Assembly: GCA_015233165.1 (NCBI GenBank)
Contig: JADFYF010000004.1
Span: 1-45,107, forward strand
Direction: 5' to 3'
From: Candidatus Omnitrophota bacterium
Lineage (GTDB): Bacteria > Omnitrophota > Gorgyraeia > Zapsychrales > Fredricksoniimonadaceae
DNA length: 45,107 nt
The position numbers and the translations under genes were made by a program. Below the pieces are notes generated by a model. It was not told where the DNA came from. It made no database searches and worked only from the letters and a program-made list of their open reading frames with translations. This document shows positions 8,160-16,638 of this stretch, piece after piece. How positions within the stretch are numbered: position 1 is the first letter of the stretch; each line of letters starts with the position of its first letter.

Positions 8160-9170
8160 TTAAACAAAAAACAACTTAATCGCAAACACAATCAAAATAA
8201 TGATAAACAGGTATAACGTGATTTTTGTATCCAGCTTACTGGCAATCCGTGCACCGACCTGGGCTCCAAGGATAACGCCGAGCCCCATCCACATCGCTTC
8301 CCCGTACATGACATTTCCTAAGAAGATATGCGGCGTCAGGGCAATCGCGCAGGTCATCAGGGTCACAAAATGGCTCGTCGCTGTAGCAATATGCGTCGGA
8401 TAGAATAATAAGAAGAGTAAAATAGGGACCTGAAAGACGCCGCCGCCAATGCCTAAAAATCCGCAGAAGAATCCTAAAAGAAAATTCATGGAAATACCCA
8501 TGCGGTCATTCGCATAAAAGTCATACTTGATGCCAAAATTGTCCATAAACCGGACCCGACGATACCCTTCCTCCTTGGCTTGTTTCAACATTTTTTGCTT
8601 TTGTTCCGTGGTCTTATCCAGCTTGCCTAAACTAAAGATCGTGTAACCAGCGAGAAAAATCAGAAAGACGCCAAAAATAATATTAAAGAAGGTCAGATTG
8701 ACCAAATGATGGATATAACTGGAAATAAACGCGCCAGGCATCGCTGCGAGGGTAAATTTGATACCCCCTTTATAATCAATACGCTTTTGCATGGCATAAC
8801 CGGCGCAACCCGAGGCGGCATTTAGAAGAACAATAAACAAGGATGTAGCGACGAGGATTTCATTTTCCCATCCATAGAAGAAAACCAAGATGGGTAGAAT
8901 AAGGGGGCCTCCTCCAATACCGACAATCGTTCCATAGCATCCAATGGCAAATCCGATCAGAGTTAACAACCAAGAAGGCTGATCACCCGCCACCGTTGGA
9001 GGAATGACAAAAGGCAGCTGGAATTTAGCCGCCGGATTACTAAACATGGCCATCAGCGCTAAAATGGATATCGCAATTCCCAACGCCACATTGGTGTACC
9101 CCATCCAGTTGGATGTCTTCTTGATTTCAGTTTCCGTGTGTTCATTGTGCATATTCGTAGATTCTTTCAT
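8160..9170 (-). CDS. TauE/SafE-family permease (MamO C-terminal-like)
   Basis: The start at 9170 (MKESTN) is preferred: the 26 residues upstream in the ORF track, including DSRLRGNDK, are translation of a palindromic intergenic repeat. The 336-residue protein has about eight membrane segments arranged as two repeats, each with a GIGGG motif (TIVGIGGGPLILP and GFLGIGGGVFQVP), typical of TauE/SafE sulfite/organosulfonate exporters. In alphaproteobacterial MamO a degenerate protease is fused to a TauE-like domain; here the TauE part stands alone. A cytoplasmic loop of about 50 residues separates the halves. The transported ion is unknown. Confidence 0.85.
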   Translation of the reverse strand: MKESTNMHNEHTETEIKKTSNWMGYTNVALGIAISILALMAMFSNPAAKFQLPFVIPPTVAGDQPSWLLTLIGFAIGCYGTIVGIGGGPLILPILVFFYGWENEILVATSLFIVLLNAASGCAGYAMQKRIDYKGGIKFTLAAMPGAFISSYIHHLVNLTFFNIIFGVFLIFLAGYTIFSLGKLDKTTEQKQKMLKQAKEEGYRRVRFMDNFGIKYDFYANDRMGISMNFLLGFFCGFLGIGGGVFQVPILLFLLFYPTHIATATSHFVTLMTCAIALTPHIFLGNVMYGEAMWMGLGVILGAQVGARIASKLDTKITLYLFIIILIVFAIKLFFV

Positions 9171-9185
9171 GGTTTCTCTTTTTTT

Positions 9186-9260
9186 GTCATTCCCGCGAAG
9201 GCGGGAATCCAGGGTTGGCGCTAACCTCTGGACCCCCGATAAAAACATTCGGGGGTGACA
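9186..9260. repeat. Palindromic intergenic repeat, family A
   Basis: The sequence is bounded by GTCATTCCCGC and GGGGGTGAC and contains two hairpins (TTCCCGCGAAGGCGGGAA and CCCCCGAT..ATTCGGGGG). Copies occur at 11103 and 20266 in the opposite orientation. It lies between the PDZ-MamN and TauE genes. Confidence 0.85.
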
Positions 9261-9269
9261 TAATTAAAT

Positions 9270-11084
9270 TTACGGCTTCATACTTAAAATAATAATATAT
9301 ATCGACGACAAAATAAGAATCATAATGGCCGTGGGAATTCCTCGACGGCTGTAACTGGCAAACGTCAAACCTTCTTGCAGCTTCCCATCCACCCTGGCCG
9401 GATAAAGGTCCTCCACCAAGGTTTGAGAAATCACTCCGGCACTAGCTCCTGAAATACAAGCACAAGCCCCGGCAATGGATCCTATATTGATGGCCCACCA
9501 AATCACATCCGTAAAATCGGCATATCCTGAGCTAATGACAATCGGAACAAAGAACGCCGTCGCTGGTCCCGCATTCATGAAGGCCGTAAAAATGGCGGAT
9601 ATCCACATCAACAGCAGAAAATATCCCACCTGATTGCCCATGGACATCGCGGCTAAGATATCCGAAACAATCTTGATAAGCCCCGAGTAAAGACATCCCC
9701 CGACGATAATAAACAAAGCTACAAAGAATAAGATGTCCGTAAAACTAATCTTCTTGATGACATCCTTGGCTTTTGAATTTTCAAGAGCCAGAAGAATAAA
9801 ACCACCCCCCATCGCAATGGGCGCTAAATGCACCTTAAAAAAAGGCAGGACGAGAAAGGCCACAATGACAGAACCCAGGACGAAGAGCACTCTCTTGATG
9901 GCAGGCCAGTCCATTTTAATGCTATGGATATCTTCTTCAATCTTTTGAAGAAATATTTTCTCATTCGTCGGGGATTTAACTTTTTGAAAATGGCGGAATT
10001 CGAAGTACCACATATACCAAAGGAAAACGACCAAACAAATGGTGCAAATGGGTCCCATGTAGAGAATGAAATCAATAAAACTAAGACCAGCACTGGTCGC
10101 CATCAGCATATTTGAGAAATCCCCAATCGGGGTGATATTTCCGCCGATAGCCGACGAAATGACTTCGGAAATAACAACAGGAATAGGATCAAAATGAAGT
10201 CCCCTGGCCACATAAATGGTAATAGGAACAACGATCAAGATAATTGAAATATTATTCATAAAGGCGGACGTAATCGCTGTTAACACGCACAAGGCAAAAA
10301 TGATCTTAATTTTGTCGCCCTTCATACTTAAAACCATTTTCTTGGCCAGATAGTCAAAGAACTTTAAATCCTCGAGAAAGATGGCAAAAATGCTCATTCC
10401 TACGAGCACAAAGATAGGACTCATATGAATCGCATCAAAGGCCTCGCTTTGGTTATAAAAACCAAAGGCAGAACCAGCAATCAGCATCAGAACAGCACCT
10501 AAGGTCACGCAGACGGTGCGATTGAAGAAATTTAAGAACAGCATGGTAAAGGTAATGACCACAATGATGAGACTTACAAAAACAGGCATCCCACGAGCAT
10601 CAAAAATATCAACGCCAGCCTCAATGGGAATCTTTCCAGAGACAGTCAAATTCTTACCATTACGTGAGATCAGAAAACTGATATTGTCCCCGGGTTGAAT
10701 ATTGGACATCAGATACGCGAAATGATTAGCTGAATCCACATTCTGTTTATTAATCTGAAGAATGACGTCACCACGTCTGATATCAATGAGTCTTCTGGCA
10801 GCCCCGGTTGCTGGACTGTTAACAAGAACTCCTGCCGCATAGGGAAGATTGAAATCCCTGGCAATCGTAGGATTCACACTTAAGACATCAAATGAAAGGG
10901 CGCAGCTACCCCCCGAGGTCTGGACAAGACGATTAGCGCTTTGATGGGGCATATTCTTTGTATCTAAAAACAACGCCGCCATGATGACAATAACGATACC
11001 CGCCAACAAAGCCTCGATAAAAGGAAAATTCTTAGGTTTTCTTTCTTTGGCTTGAAGCGCTAAATTTTTAAGATCTACGGCCAT
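9270..11084 (-). CDS. mamN: PDZ-MamN fusion: ArsB/NhaD-type ion transporter
   Basis: This 604-residue protein has an anchor helix (about 23-40), a PDZ domain (about 60-150; AAGVLVNSPATGAARRLIDIRRGD), then about eleven membrane segments of the ion-transporter superfamily (ArsB/NhaD; SAFMNNISIILIVVPI and SAIGGNITPIGDFSNM are the paired discontinuous-helix signatures). Magnetospirillum MamN, a proposed H+ exporter during magnetite precipitation, is about 430 residues and lacks the PDZ part. The start has AAGGA five bases upstream. It sits between MamQ and the TauE gene. Assignment as MamN rests on family plus cluster context; the substrate (Na+ or H+) is inferred. Confidence 0.85.
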   Translation of the reverse strand: MAVDLKNLALQAKERKPKNFPFIEALLAGIVIVIMAALFLDTKNMPHQSANRLVQTSGGSCALSFDVLSVNPTIARDFNLPYAAGVLVNSPATGAARRLIDIRRGDVILQINKQNVDSANHFAYLMSNIQPGDNISFLISRNGKNLTVSGKIPIEAGVDIFDARGMPVFVSLIIVVITFTMLFLNFFNRTVCVTLGAVLMLIAGSAFGFYNQSEAFDAIHMSPIFVLVGMSIFAIFLEDLKFFDYLAKKMVLSMKGDKIKIIFALCVLTAITSAFMNNISIILIVVPITIYVARGLHFDPIPVVISEVISSAIGGNITPIGDFSNMLMATSAGLSFIDFILYMGPICTICLVVFLWYMWYFEFRHFQKVKSPTNEKIFLQKIEEDIHSIKMDWPAIKRVLFVLGSVIVAFLVLPFFKVHLAPIAMGGGFILLALENSKAKDVIKKISFTDILFFVALFIIVGGCLYSGLIKIVSDILAAMSMGNQVGYFLLLMWISAIFTAFMNAGPATAFFVPIVISSGYADFTDVIWWAINIGSIAGACACISGASAGVISQTLVEDLYPARVDGKLQEGLTFASYSRRGIPTAIMILILSSIYIIILSMKP

Positions 11085-11102
11085 GTGTTCCTTTTAGTTT
11101 AT

Positions 11103-11176
11103 GTCATCCCCGAATGCTTTTATCGGGGATCCAGTGGTTTGCGCCATCTCTGGATTCCCGCCTTCGCGGGAATGAC
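11103..11176. repeat. Palindromic intergenic repeat, family A
   Basis: This copy begins GTCATCCCCGAATGC and ends GGCGGGAATGAC-like sequence (CCTTCGCGGGAATGAC). It is the inverse orientation of the copy at 9186, and carries the same two hairpins. It separates mamQ from the PDZ-mamN gene. Confidence 0.85.
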
Positions 11177-11186
11177 AAATTAATTC

Positions 11187-11882
11187 TTAATACGCAACAA
11201 CAATAAATTTACGCACATCATCGTCGACGTCTGCGTAATGAAACATTCGTTCCCTATATCCAAAAACAAACGCATAGAAACACGCAGGAACATGACGAAC
11301 AGCCGCATGAAATTGAGAAGCTGCTTCGTTATAAGCCATACGGCGTTCCGCGATATTGTCTTCCGATTTAATTAACCCTTGCATCAAAACCTGAAAATTC
11401 GCATTTAATTTCAAATCCGGATAGGCTTCTGCTAAAGCGAGAATCTTTCCCATGGCAGAACTCGAAAGACCACTTTTTAATTGATCCAAACTACCCACTC
11501 CCGCTTGCTTAAGAACATTCTCAAGCATATCCATCTTGCCACCGCTACCTGAGCGTTTGTCGACCATATATTGAAATACCGTTCGTTCATGTTGAGCGTA
11601 ATCAATAACCATCTTCGTCAAATTAATAGAAAGATCTTTTCGACGCTGAAGCATGACATCAATCTGATGCTGTTCCATTTCGGTGTAACGAGACAGGTCA
11701 ACAAACTTGTTATAATAATACACACCAGGGAGAATAATGATCAAAGCGCTTGCGGCAAGAATAATGCCTTGCTTGCTTTTCAAATTATTAAAATCAATTT
11801 TCTTCCACCAAGGCATTCTGACGGGAACAAACTCTTCAAAATCCTTAGGAAACATTTTCAAAATTGTATCGCCAATTCCCAT
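11187..11882 (-). CDS. mamQ: MamQ, LemA-family magnetosome protein
   Basis: This 231-residue protein has one membrane segment (about 38-56, GIILAASALIIILPGVYYY) followed by the LemA helical domain: a long basic helix with MLQRRKDLSINLTKMV, then ALAEAYPDLKLNANFQVLMQ and DNIAERRMAYNEAASQFHAAV, the diagnostic LemA motifs. The N-terminal 37 residues are cytoplasmic by topology. In Magnetospirillum MamQ is required for magnetosome membrane formation. Here it follows mamA and precedes the PDZ-mamN gene. A GGGAG site lies upstream of the ATG. The length is slightly below that of alphaproteobacterial MamQ. Confidence 0.9.
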   Translation of the reverse strand: MGIGDTILKMFPKDFEEFVPVRMPWWKKIDFNNLKSKQGIILAASALIIILPGVYYYNKFVDLSRYTEMEQHQIDVMLQRRKDLSINLTKMVIDYAQHERTVFQYMVDKRSGSGGKMDMLENVLKQAGVGSLDQLKSGLSSSAMGKILALAEAYPDLKLNANFQVLMQGLIKSEDNIAERRMAYNEAASQFHAAVRHVPACFYAFVFGYRERMFHYADVDDDVRKFIVVAY

Positions 11883-11966
11883 TACTCATTCTCCCTGTCC
11901 GCCGACGAGGCCGACTTGCCGCTATTAAAAAAACTATGACCTTGAGATGCTTCTTTTACTTGTCCT

Positions 11967-12800
11967 TTAGTACCCCCCCCCAATTCCTCCTCGCTGTCTC
12001 TCTAAATCCATCGCTTTTTTGAAACACACAATCGCATCTTTGTGGTCACCAATATTTTCATAAAGAAATCCCAAGGCGTGATAATACACCGGCTCTCTAG
12101 GATCAAGGTCGATGGCTTTCTTATACATTTTCTTAGCCTCCTCAATCTCATCGTTCTTTTCTAAACAGTTGGCACAATGATAATAAAGATCCGCTTCATC
12201 CGGATTAATGGCCAAGGCCTTTTTAAGGTAGATCATGGCATCATCATAACGCTCCAAGGCTAAAAGACATCTCGAGAAAGAAGTCAGGATATCATAATCA
12301 TTAGGTTTAAGTTCATCGGCCCTATAAAAATATTCCGTCGCTTTCTTATGCTGTTCCTGACTAACAAAACAGATGGCCATCATATACAAGGTATCCGCAT
12401 CATTCGCCTCACCATTTTGGGAACACGATTCAAAATGCTGCAAAGCTAATTTGTAATTCCCTTTGGAGAATTCTTTAAGTCCCATATCTTTTTCAAAAAG
12501 CAAATTACTGCTGCCATCATCCACAAAAATATGCTCATACGCATTGGAAAGACTTTTGATAATGCGTTCTGTCGTCGATAATGTGCGATGCGTCACCTTA
12601 CGAAATTTCTGAGAAATATTAGGTAAGGATTTAACCTCCTTGTGCTTGTGTGAATGAGGCTTTTTTGCTTTATGAATCTCAGCCGTTTCTTCCACTTCAG
12701 TCTCTTGAATGGTCTGAACATCGGAATTAATTTCTAATTCTTCTGCTACCTGTACCTTCTTACTCTTCTTCAGTTCGTCCATAGGGTCCTCTTTCTTCAT
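11967..12800 (-). CDS. mamA: MamA, TPR scaffold protein with long N-terminal extension
   Basis: The ORF-track start lies in a G-rich repeat; ATG at 12800 has GGAGG five bases upstream, supplied by that repeat. A second candidate (MDELKK at 12782) also has GAGG. The protein is 277 residues: a charged, His-containing N-terminus (KPHSHKHKEVK) of about 100 residues, then about five TPR repeats (LFEKDMGLKEFSKGNYKLAL; later repeats end in INPDEADLYYHCAN and LDPREPVYYHALGF), closing with a Gly-rich tail. Magnetospirillum MamA is about 217 residues and self-assembles as a coat around magnetosomes. Here the extension is extra. Position between mamB and mamQ supports the call. Confidence 0.85.
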   Translation of the reverse strand: MKKEDPMDELKKSKKVQVAEELEINSDVQTIQETEVEETAEIHKAKKPHSHKHKEVKSLPNISQKFRKVTHRTLSTTERIIKSLSNAYEHIFVDDGSSNLLFEKDMGLKEFSKGNYKLALQHFESCSQNGEANDADTLYMMAICFVSQEQHKKATEYFYRADELKPNDYDILTSFSRCLLALERYDDAMIYLKKALAINPDEADLYYHCANCLEKNDEIEEAKKMYKKAIDLDPREPVYYHALGFLYENIGDHKDAIVCFKKAMDLERQRGGIGGGY

Positions 12801-12802
12801 GA

Positions 12803-12886
12803 TTCCCTCCCCCACCGTGGGGAGGGCTAGGGAGGGGGGCATCAATCAATGCCCCTCCCCTTACCCCTCCCACAAGGGGAGGGGAA
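12803..12886. repeat. G/C-rich nested palindromic repeat, family B
   Basis: The repeat starts TTCCCTCCCCC and ends GGGGAGGGGAA, with nested inverted G/C tracts around GGGGGGCATCAATCAATGCCCC. It sits directly upstream of mamA, whose ribosome binding site it provides. The copy at 13858 is nearly identical. Confidence 0.85.
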
Positions 12887-12891
12887 TAACT

Positions 12892-13842
12892 TTACGTCGC
12901 TAAATTAACATCCCCCTGAGGCTTATTAAAACCAAACTTCCAACCAGGTTTAGCAGCGGCAACGGGCTGGTTTTCTTTACATGTAAAAGTAATAGTAATT
13001 TCCTTGATTTGATTAAACTTACGCATCAGGGCCGCTCTGACCTCACGGGTAATCGCATGACCTTCCTTGACGCTGCGTTTAGGGTCGATAATAATTTCCA
13101 TATCAATCCAGGCCTGCTGCCCCACGCGTCTGGAATGAACGTAGTTAACTCCCTTAACTTCTCGATATTGAAGGGCGACTCGTTCAATCAGTTCCTTCTT
13201 CTCACCAGGAAGGGATTCATCAATCAAATTCTTTAGGGCACTATAACCTAAGGTGATCGACATTCTTCCTATCATCAACCCGACTAACAAAGCTGCCAAT
13301 GGATCAAGAATAGGAAACCCAAGATTCGCAAAAAGGATTCCAATCGATACAGCAATACTGGCAATCATATCGGACCGGTTTTCATTCGCGTTGGCAATCA
13401 TCGCCGGAGAGTTTAATTTCTTTCCGACGCATAGACCATAAGATGACAAAATATAATTAGCCAAAATAGCGACCACGGCACAGAAAAAGGCGGCGCCATG
13501 GGGTGGATGAATTTCACCGCTTAAAATAACCTTGGACGAATCAATAAGAATCATGATGGAGATGTAACCCAAGAGCGTATAGGCGAACAGAGCTCCTAAG
13601 AATTCCGCTTTACCACGGCCCCAGGGATGCTTGGAATCACTTTTCTGATTCGATAATCCAACCGTGATGATAACCATCAAGGATGTCAAAACGTCCGCCC
13701 CTGAATGGATCCCATCCGCCAAAAGCCCTTTAGAACCTGTCAAAACACCGACGATGATCTGAAAGACCGACAGCATACAGTTCCCAAAGACGACCATGAC
13801 AGGAACGATTTTGCCACACTTAACGCACTTATCTGGGATCAT
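12892..13842 (-). CDS. mamB: MamB, CDF-family metal transporter
   Basis: The start at 13842 (MIPDKCVKCG) is preferred because the longer ORF reads through a palindromic repeat. The 316-residue protein has six membrane segments of the cation diffusion facilitator family. Metal-site motifs are DGIHSGADV (HxxxD in helix 2) and NSPAMIANANENRSD in helix 5, very like MamB of Magnetospirillum (DSLHSGADV and NSPAIIANAWDNRSD). The N-terminal CxxC is also shared. A cytoplasmic C-terminal domain (about 205-300) follows. MamB moves Fe2+ into magnetosomes and helps form the membrane. The C-terminal tail adds about 20 residues (KPGWKFGFNKPQ). Confidence 0.92.
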   Translation of the reverse strand: MIPDKCVKCGKIVPVMVVFGNCMLSVFQIIVGVLTGSKGLLADGIHSGADVLTSLMVIITVGLSNQKSDSKHPWGRGKAEFLGALFAYTLLGYISIMILIDSSKVILSGEIHPPHGAAFFCAVVAILANYILSSYGLCVGKKLNSPAMIANANENRSDMIASIAVSIGILFANLGFPILDPLAALLVGLMIGRMSITLGYSALKNLIDESLPGEKKELIERVALQYREVKGVNYVHSRRVGQQAWIDMEIIIDPKRSVKEGHAITREVRAALMRKFNQIKEITITFTCKENQPVAAAKPGWKFGFNKPQGDVNLAT

Positions 13843-13857
13843 AGATTTTATCTCTAT

Positions 13858-13943
13858 TTCCCTCCCCCTTGTGGGGAGGGTTAGGGAGGGGGGCATCCAT
13901 CGATGATCCCCCTCCCCTTACCCCTCCCACAAGGGGAGGGGAA
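13858..13943. repeat. G/C-rich nested palindromic repeat, family B
   Basis: The structure matches the copy at 12803: TTCCCTCCCCCTTGTGGGGAGGG at one end, CCCTCCCACAAGGGGAGGGGAA at the other, with an inverted centre CATCCATCGATG. It occupies the mamM-mamB junction. Confidence 0.85.
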
Positions 13944-13949
13944 TTTCAA

Positions 13950-14840
13950 TTACTCCATCGGAACAACTTGAAGCGCAATATGCCCGATATATTTATTCAC
14001 ACCCCGCAACAGCGACTTAATTTTCTGATTAATCATCTTAGCCTGAAGAACACTGATGTTGGGATCCAGCTGCAAGACGATGTCGAGAATAATCGCTCTT
14101 CCTGTTTGACGGGCTTTGACATCATTCACATTCTTGACTCCATCGACCTTAAGAATATGTTCTTTAATTTGATCTCTAAATTCTTCATCCATGTTTCGAT
14201 CCATCGATCCTTTAAGCCCCTCGAGAAGAATAACAACGCTGGCATGAATAACGTGCACAGATTCAAAGATAGCGACCGCCGGATCTACCCAGTGCATCCC
14301 CTTACGGGCAGCCAAAACCGCGATGGCAACCAACAAGGACGAAATAACGTCGATCTTGTTGTGTTCCGCGTGAGCTTTTAAGACGGGACTGTTGAGTTCC
14401 GTCGCTCCGCAATGAGAGAATTTATACAAAAGAGCATTGATCAGTGCGCTCAGAAGAGCCACAAAAAATACAACCATGTGGGGAACAACAAAAACCCGTT
14501 TAGCGAGGATGATAAAGGAACTAAAGATAAGAGCGAGCGTACCTATAATCATAAAGCAGCTGATCAAGATCTGGGTAATAAACTCCACCTTCCCATACCC
14601 ATAAGGATAACGGGAATCCGCCGGCTTCTTGGAATATTTAACCCCGATAATAACAGCTATCGATGATGTCGTATCACTTAAATTGCACAGCCCGCTTCCG
14701 ATCAAGGCGCGGGAGCGTCCTAAAAATCCGACGAACAGTTTAAAGCCGGCAAGAAAAAGATTGGCGATCAATCCCCAGGCGATGGTCCTGTTCATGCAGG
14801 ATTCACATTTCTTCAGATTTTTTACTTTTTCGCTGCTCAT
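13950..14840 (-). CDS. mamM: MamM, CDF-family metal transporter
   Basis: This 296-residue CDF protein has six membrane segments and a cytoplasmic domain. The helix-5 motif NSPVLKAHAEHNKID retains His and Asp (HxxxD) and resembles the MamM pattern NSPLIKTMAKHHHGD. The helix-2 motif, YSLKD in Magnetospirillum MamM, reads CNLSD here, so the Tyr/His position is Cys while Asp is kept. The YPYGYGKVEFI motif is also MamM-like. In Magnetospirillum MamM pairs with and stabilises MamB. The start overlaps the stop of the LapA-like gene by ATGA. MamM is the best of the two CDF names, but the B/M split is by pattern only. Confidence 0.88.
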   Translation of the reverse strand: MSSEKVKNLKKCESCMNRTIAWGLIANLFLAGFKLFVGFLGRSRALIGSGLCNLSDTTSSIAVIIGVKYSKKPADSRYPYGYGKVEFITQILISCFMIIGTLALIFSSFIILAKRVFVVPHMVVFFVALLSALINALLYKFSHCGATELNSPVLKAHAEHNKIDVISSLLVAIAVLAARKGMHWVDPAVAIFESVHVIHASVVILLEGLKGSMDRNMDEEFRDQIKEHILKVDGVKNVNDVKARQTGRAIILDIVLQLDPNISVLQAKMINQKIKSLLRGVNKYIGHIALQVVPME

Positions 14841-15118
14841 CCTTCATCTTCCTCAAATAAGACTTCTTCCTTCTCCGACGCGCTTTCTTCTAATTTCTGC
14901 TTCTTCTTACGCTCTCTATGGATTAGGGTGATCACCCAAAACGCATTCGATGCTCCTAAGACATAAGACGCAAGAATAATGTAAATCAAACCAAAATGAC
15001 GCCCCTTAAACATAGGAATCCAAATAGGAACCGGGTCAATATTTTCAAAGACAAAAAAGACCATCAGGATCAGAAAAAGAAGGAAAAAAATAATTTTGAT
15101 AACTGTTGGTGCTCGCAT
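14837..15118 (-). CDS. LapA/DUF1049-like small membrane protein, MamL candidate
   Basis: This 93-residue protein has two hydrophobic segments (about 6-26 and 42-64) separated by NIDPVPIWIPMFKGRHFG, the LapA-domain pattern (FFVFEN then VPI), and a basic then acidic cytoplasmic tail (RERKKKQKLEESASEKEE). The ATG has AGGGG seven bases upstream, and its stop overlaps mamM. In alphaproteobacteria mamL lies directly before mamM and encodes a small two-helix protein with a basic tail, required for membrane formation, so this is a positional and topological match. Sequence identity to MamL cannot be judged by eye. Confidence 0.7.
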   Translation of the reverse strand: MRAPTVIKIIFFLLFLILMVFFVFENIDPVPIWIPMFKGRHFGLIYIILASYVLGASNAFWVITLIHRERKKKQKLEESASEKEEVLFEEDEG

Positions 15119-15125
15119 ATCGCCC

Positions 15126-16337
15126 CTAATTCATCATCGCCACGCTTTTTAAAATCACGTGACAGGTATTACACTTGCCGCGGTCTTCGTGCGGCGGAAT
15201 AGCGCCTTTAATGATCGGTGGTGGAGATGGCAAAATATCTCCCGCATCTATCGGAAGCTGACCACCCGTGACCATAATAATGTGACACACCGTACAGGCC
15301 TTACCCCTTGAGCGATGCGGACTGATCGCGCCTGGTTTAATAGGCTGAGCGGATTCATTTTGTGAGAAACCAAGGGCCTTGGTTGATGATATGATATAAT
15401 CCAACAATCGTCCTCGACGATTAACATATATCTTCGCCTGAAGCCTGTTTCTGACTCTTCGGGTCGCTTCCGTAAACGCTTCGATATCCGGCGTGGCATA
15501 CCCATCAACCCCTATCACCATATCCCCCGCCAAGACACCGGATTCCGCGGATTCCAACGATATTTCATCGACGAGAATCCCCTTTGTTTTAGGGTCAATA
15601 TTAAATTCTTTAGCTAGTTCTGGAACCAGGGGGATGACTTCCATTCCCAGCCAATGTCCCTCGACCAGTTCCTTTTGAGCGGCTCCTTGTTCCTTAGGAG
15701 TTGGAAGTTGACTCGCCTGTGGTGCCATATTAACGCTAGGTCCACCCATCCCAACGCCGGTCTCTGCTGTTTCTCCAGGAAGACGGTTACCAAAGGCTAT
15801 TTGTTGAGGACGGCTTCCCATTCTCATATCCAAAGCAATGGGGCTCATATGACCACCCGTCACGGCTGGAGCATGAGTCACGGGGGTATCTGCAATCCCA
15901 GCCCCGAGCATTTTCTTAAAATCATCATGAAGATTCTTTTTATCTTTTAAAGTCAGATACAAAGGCTGTCCATTGCGCATGACATCTAAAAGAGCCCCCT
16001 TATCCAAGGTGATCCCCTTGGTTGCTTTTAAAAATTCAGAAATATTTTTTACCTTCTTATTATTAATAGCCTTTAACAAATCTCCCCCACGCAGTCCAGA
16101 GCTATACGAGGAGTCCTCACACCAATTGACAACAACACCCTTTTCATCCTTAGGGACATTGAATTCCATAGCAATTGTCGGAGTCAGATTACTCACCGTC
16201 ATCCCCGCCCATTCCGCATCACCAGCGCCGATGTGCATAAGCGCGGCAATGCAAAACAACCCCAAAATGGAGAGTACCAAGATAAGAAGGAATTTTTGCC
16301 TATTTCTCTTTTTATAGTCATCCAATTGCTCAAGCAC
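15126..16337 (-). CDS. mamP: MamP-like protein with two PDZ domains and two magnetochromes
   Basis: This 403-residue protein uses a GTG start with GGAG nine bases upstream. It has an N-terminal anchor (about 15-36), PDZ 1 (about 43-131), a Met/Pro/Gly-rich linker, PDZ 2 (about 229-317), and two magnetochrome segments with PHRSRGKACTVCH (348-352 CXXCH) and PHEDRGKCNTCH (389-393). The PHxxRGxCxxCH pattern is specific to magnetosome cytochromes. Magnetospirillum MamP has one PDZ and two magnetochromes and acts as an iron oxidase. The second PDZ here is extra. It sits between the zinc-ribbon gene and the MamL-like gene. Confidence 0.9.
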   Translation of the reverse strand: MLEQLDDYKKRNRQKFLLILVLSILGLFCIAALMHIGAGDAEWAGMTVSNLTPTIAMEFNVPKDEKGVVVNWCEDSSYSSGLRGGDLLKAINNKKVKNISEFLKATKGITLDKGALLDVMRNGQPLYLTLKDKKNLHDDFKKMLGAGIADTPVTHAPAVTGGHMSPIALDMRMGSRPQQIAFGNRLPGETAETGVGMGGPSVNMAPQASQLPTPKEQGAAQKELVEGHWLGMEVIPLVPELAKEFNIDPKTKGILVDEISLESAESGVLAGDMVIGVDGYATPDIEAFTEATRRVRNRLQAKIYVNRRGRLLDYIISSTKALGFSQNESAQPIKPGAISPHRSRGKACTVCHIIMVTGGQLPIDAGDILPSPPPIIKGAIPPHEDRGKCNTCHVILKSVAMMN

Positions 16338-16343
16338 AATGGG

Positions 16344-16625
16344 TTACTCCGCTTTTTTTTGGGCCACTTCAGGTTGTTCAACAGGTTCAAGTTCTACACG
16401 TTCCATCGCTGTATTGCATTCTTTACAGACCCATAACTGTCTTTTGGCACCCATCATGTACAATCCCATCAACAAAAGCGGAATTCCTAAAACAGGACCG
16501 ATCCAAAAGAAAATCGCGAAGATACCACCTATGACGAGAAAGCCTCCGAGTTTTCTACTAAAACGAGGCCCTGAATACAGCTGCATCTGACCATTACATA
16601 AATTACAAATCACCGTTTTTGCCAT
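16344..16625 (-). CDS. Small zinc-ribbon membrane protein
   Basis: This 93-residue protein has two CxxC pairs (CNLC at 7-10 and CKEC near 67-70) flanking a hydrophobic hairpin (about 27-59, two segments). The pairs could bind one zinc or iron ion on the cytoplasmic side, bringing the two ends together. The C-terminal tail is acidic and Glu/Pro-rich. The start has an AGGTG site. It lies six bases before the GTG of mamP. I do not recognise the family; LITAF-like proteins have a similar Cys-hairpin-Cys layout, but that is only an analogy. Confidence 0.72.
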   Translation of the reverse strand: MAKTVICNLCNGQMQLYSGPRFSRKLGGFLVIGGIFAIFFWIGPVLGIPLLLMGLYMMGAKRQLWVCKECNTAMERVELEPVEQPEVAQKKAE

Positions 16626-16638
16626 AAATCACCTTTCC

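Noticed and set aside
9171-9248. N-terminal extension of TauE ORF (DSRLRGNDK)
   Set aside because: It is the usual translation of the family A repeat; a start after the repeat gives a normal protein.
9828-10115. Plus-strand ORF inside mamN
   Set aside because: It lies opposite the conserved transporter helices and has no family features.
12801-12845. N-terminal extension of mamA ORF (MMPPSLALPTVG)
   Set aside because: It is translation of a palindromic repeat that is also read as PPSLTLPTRG upstream of mamB.
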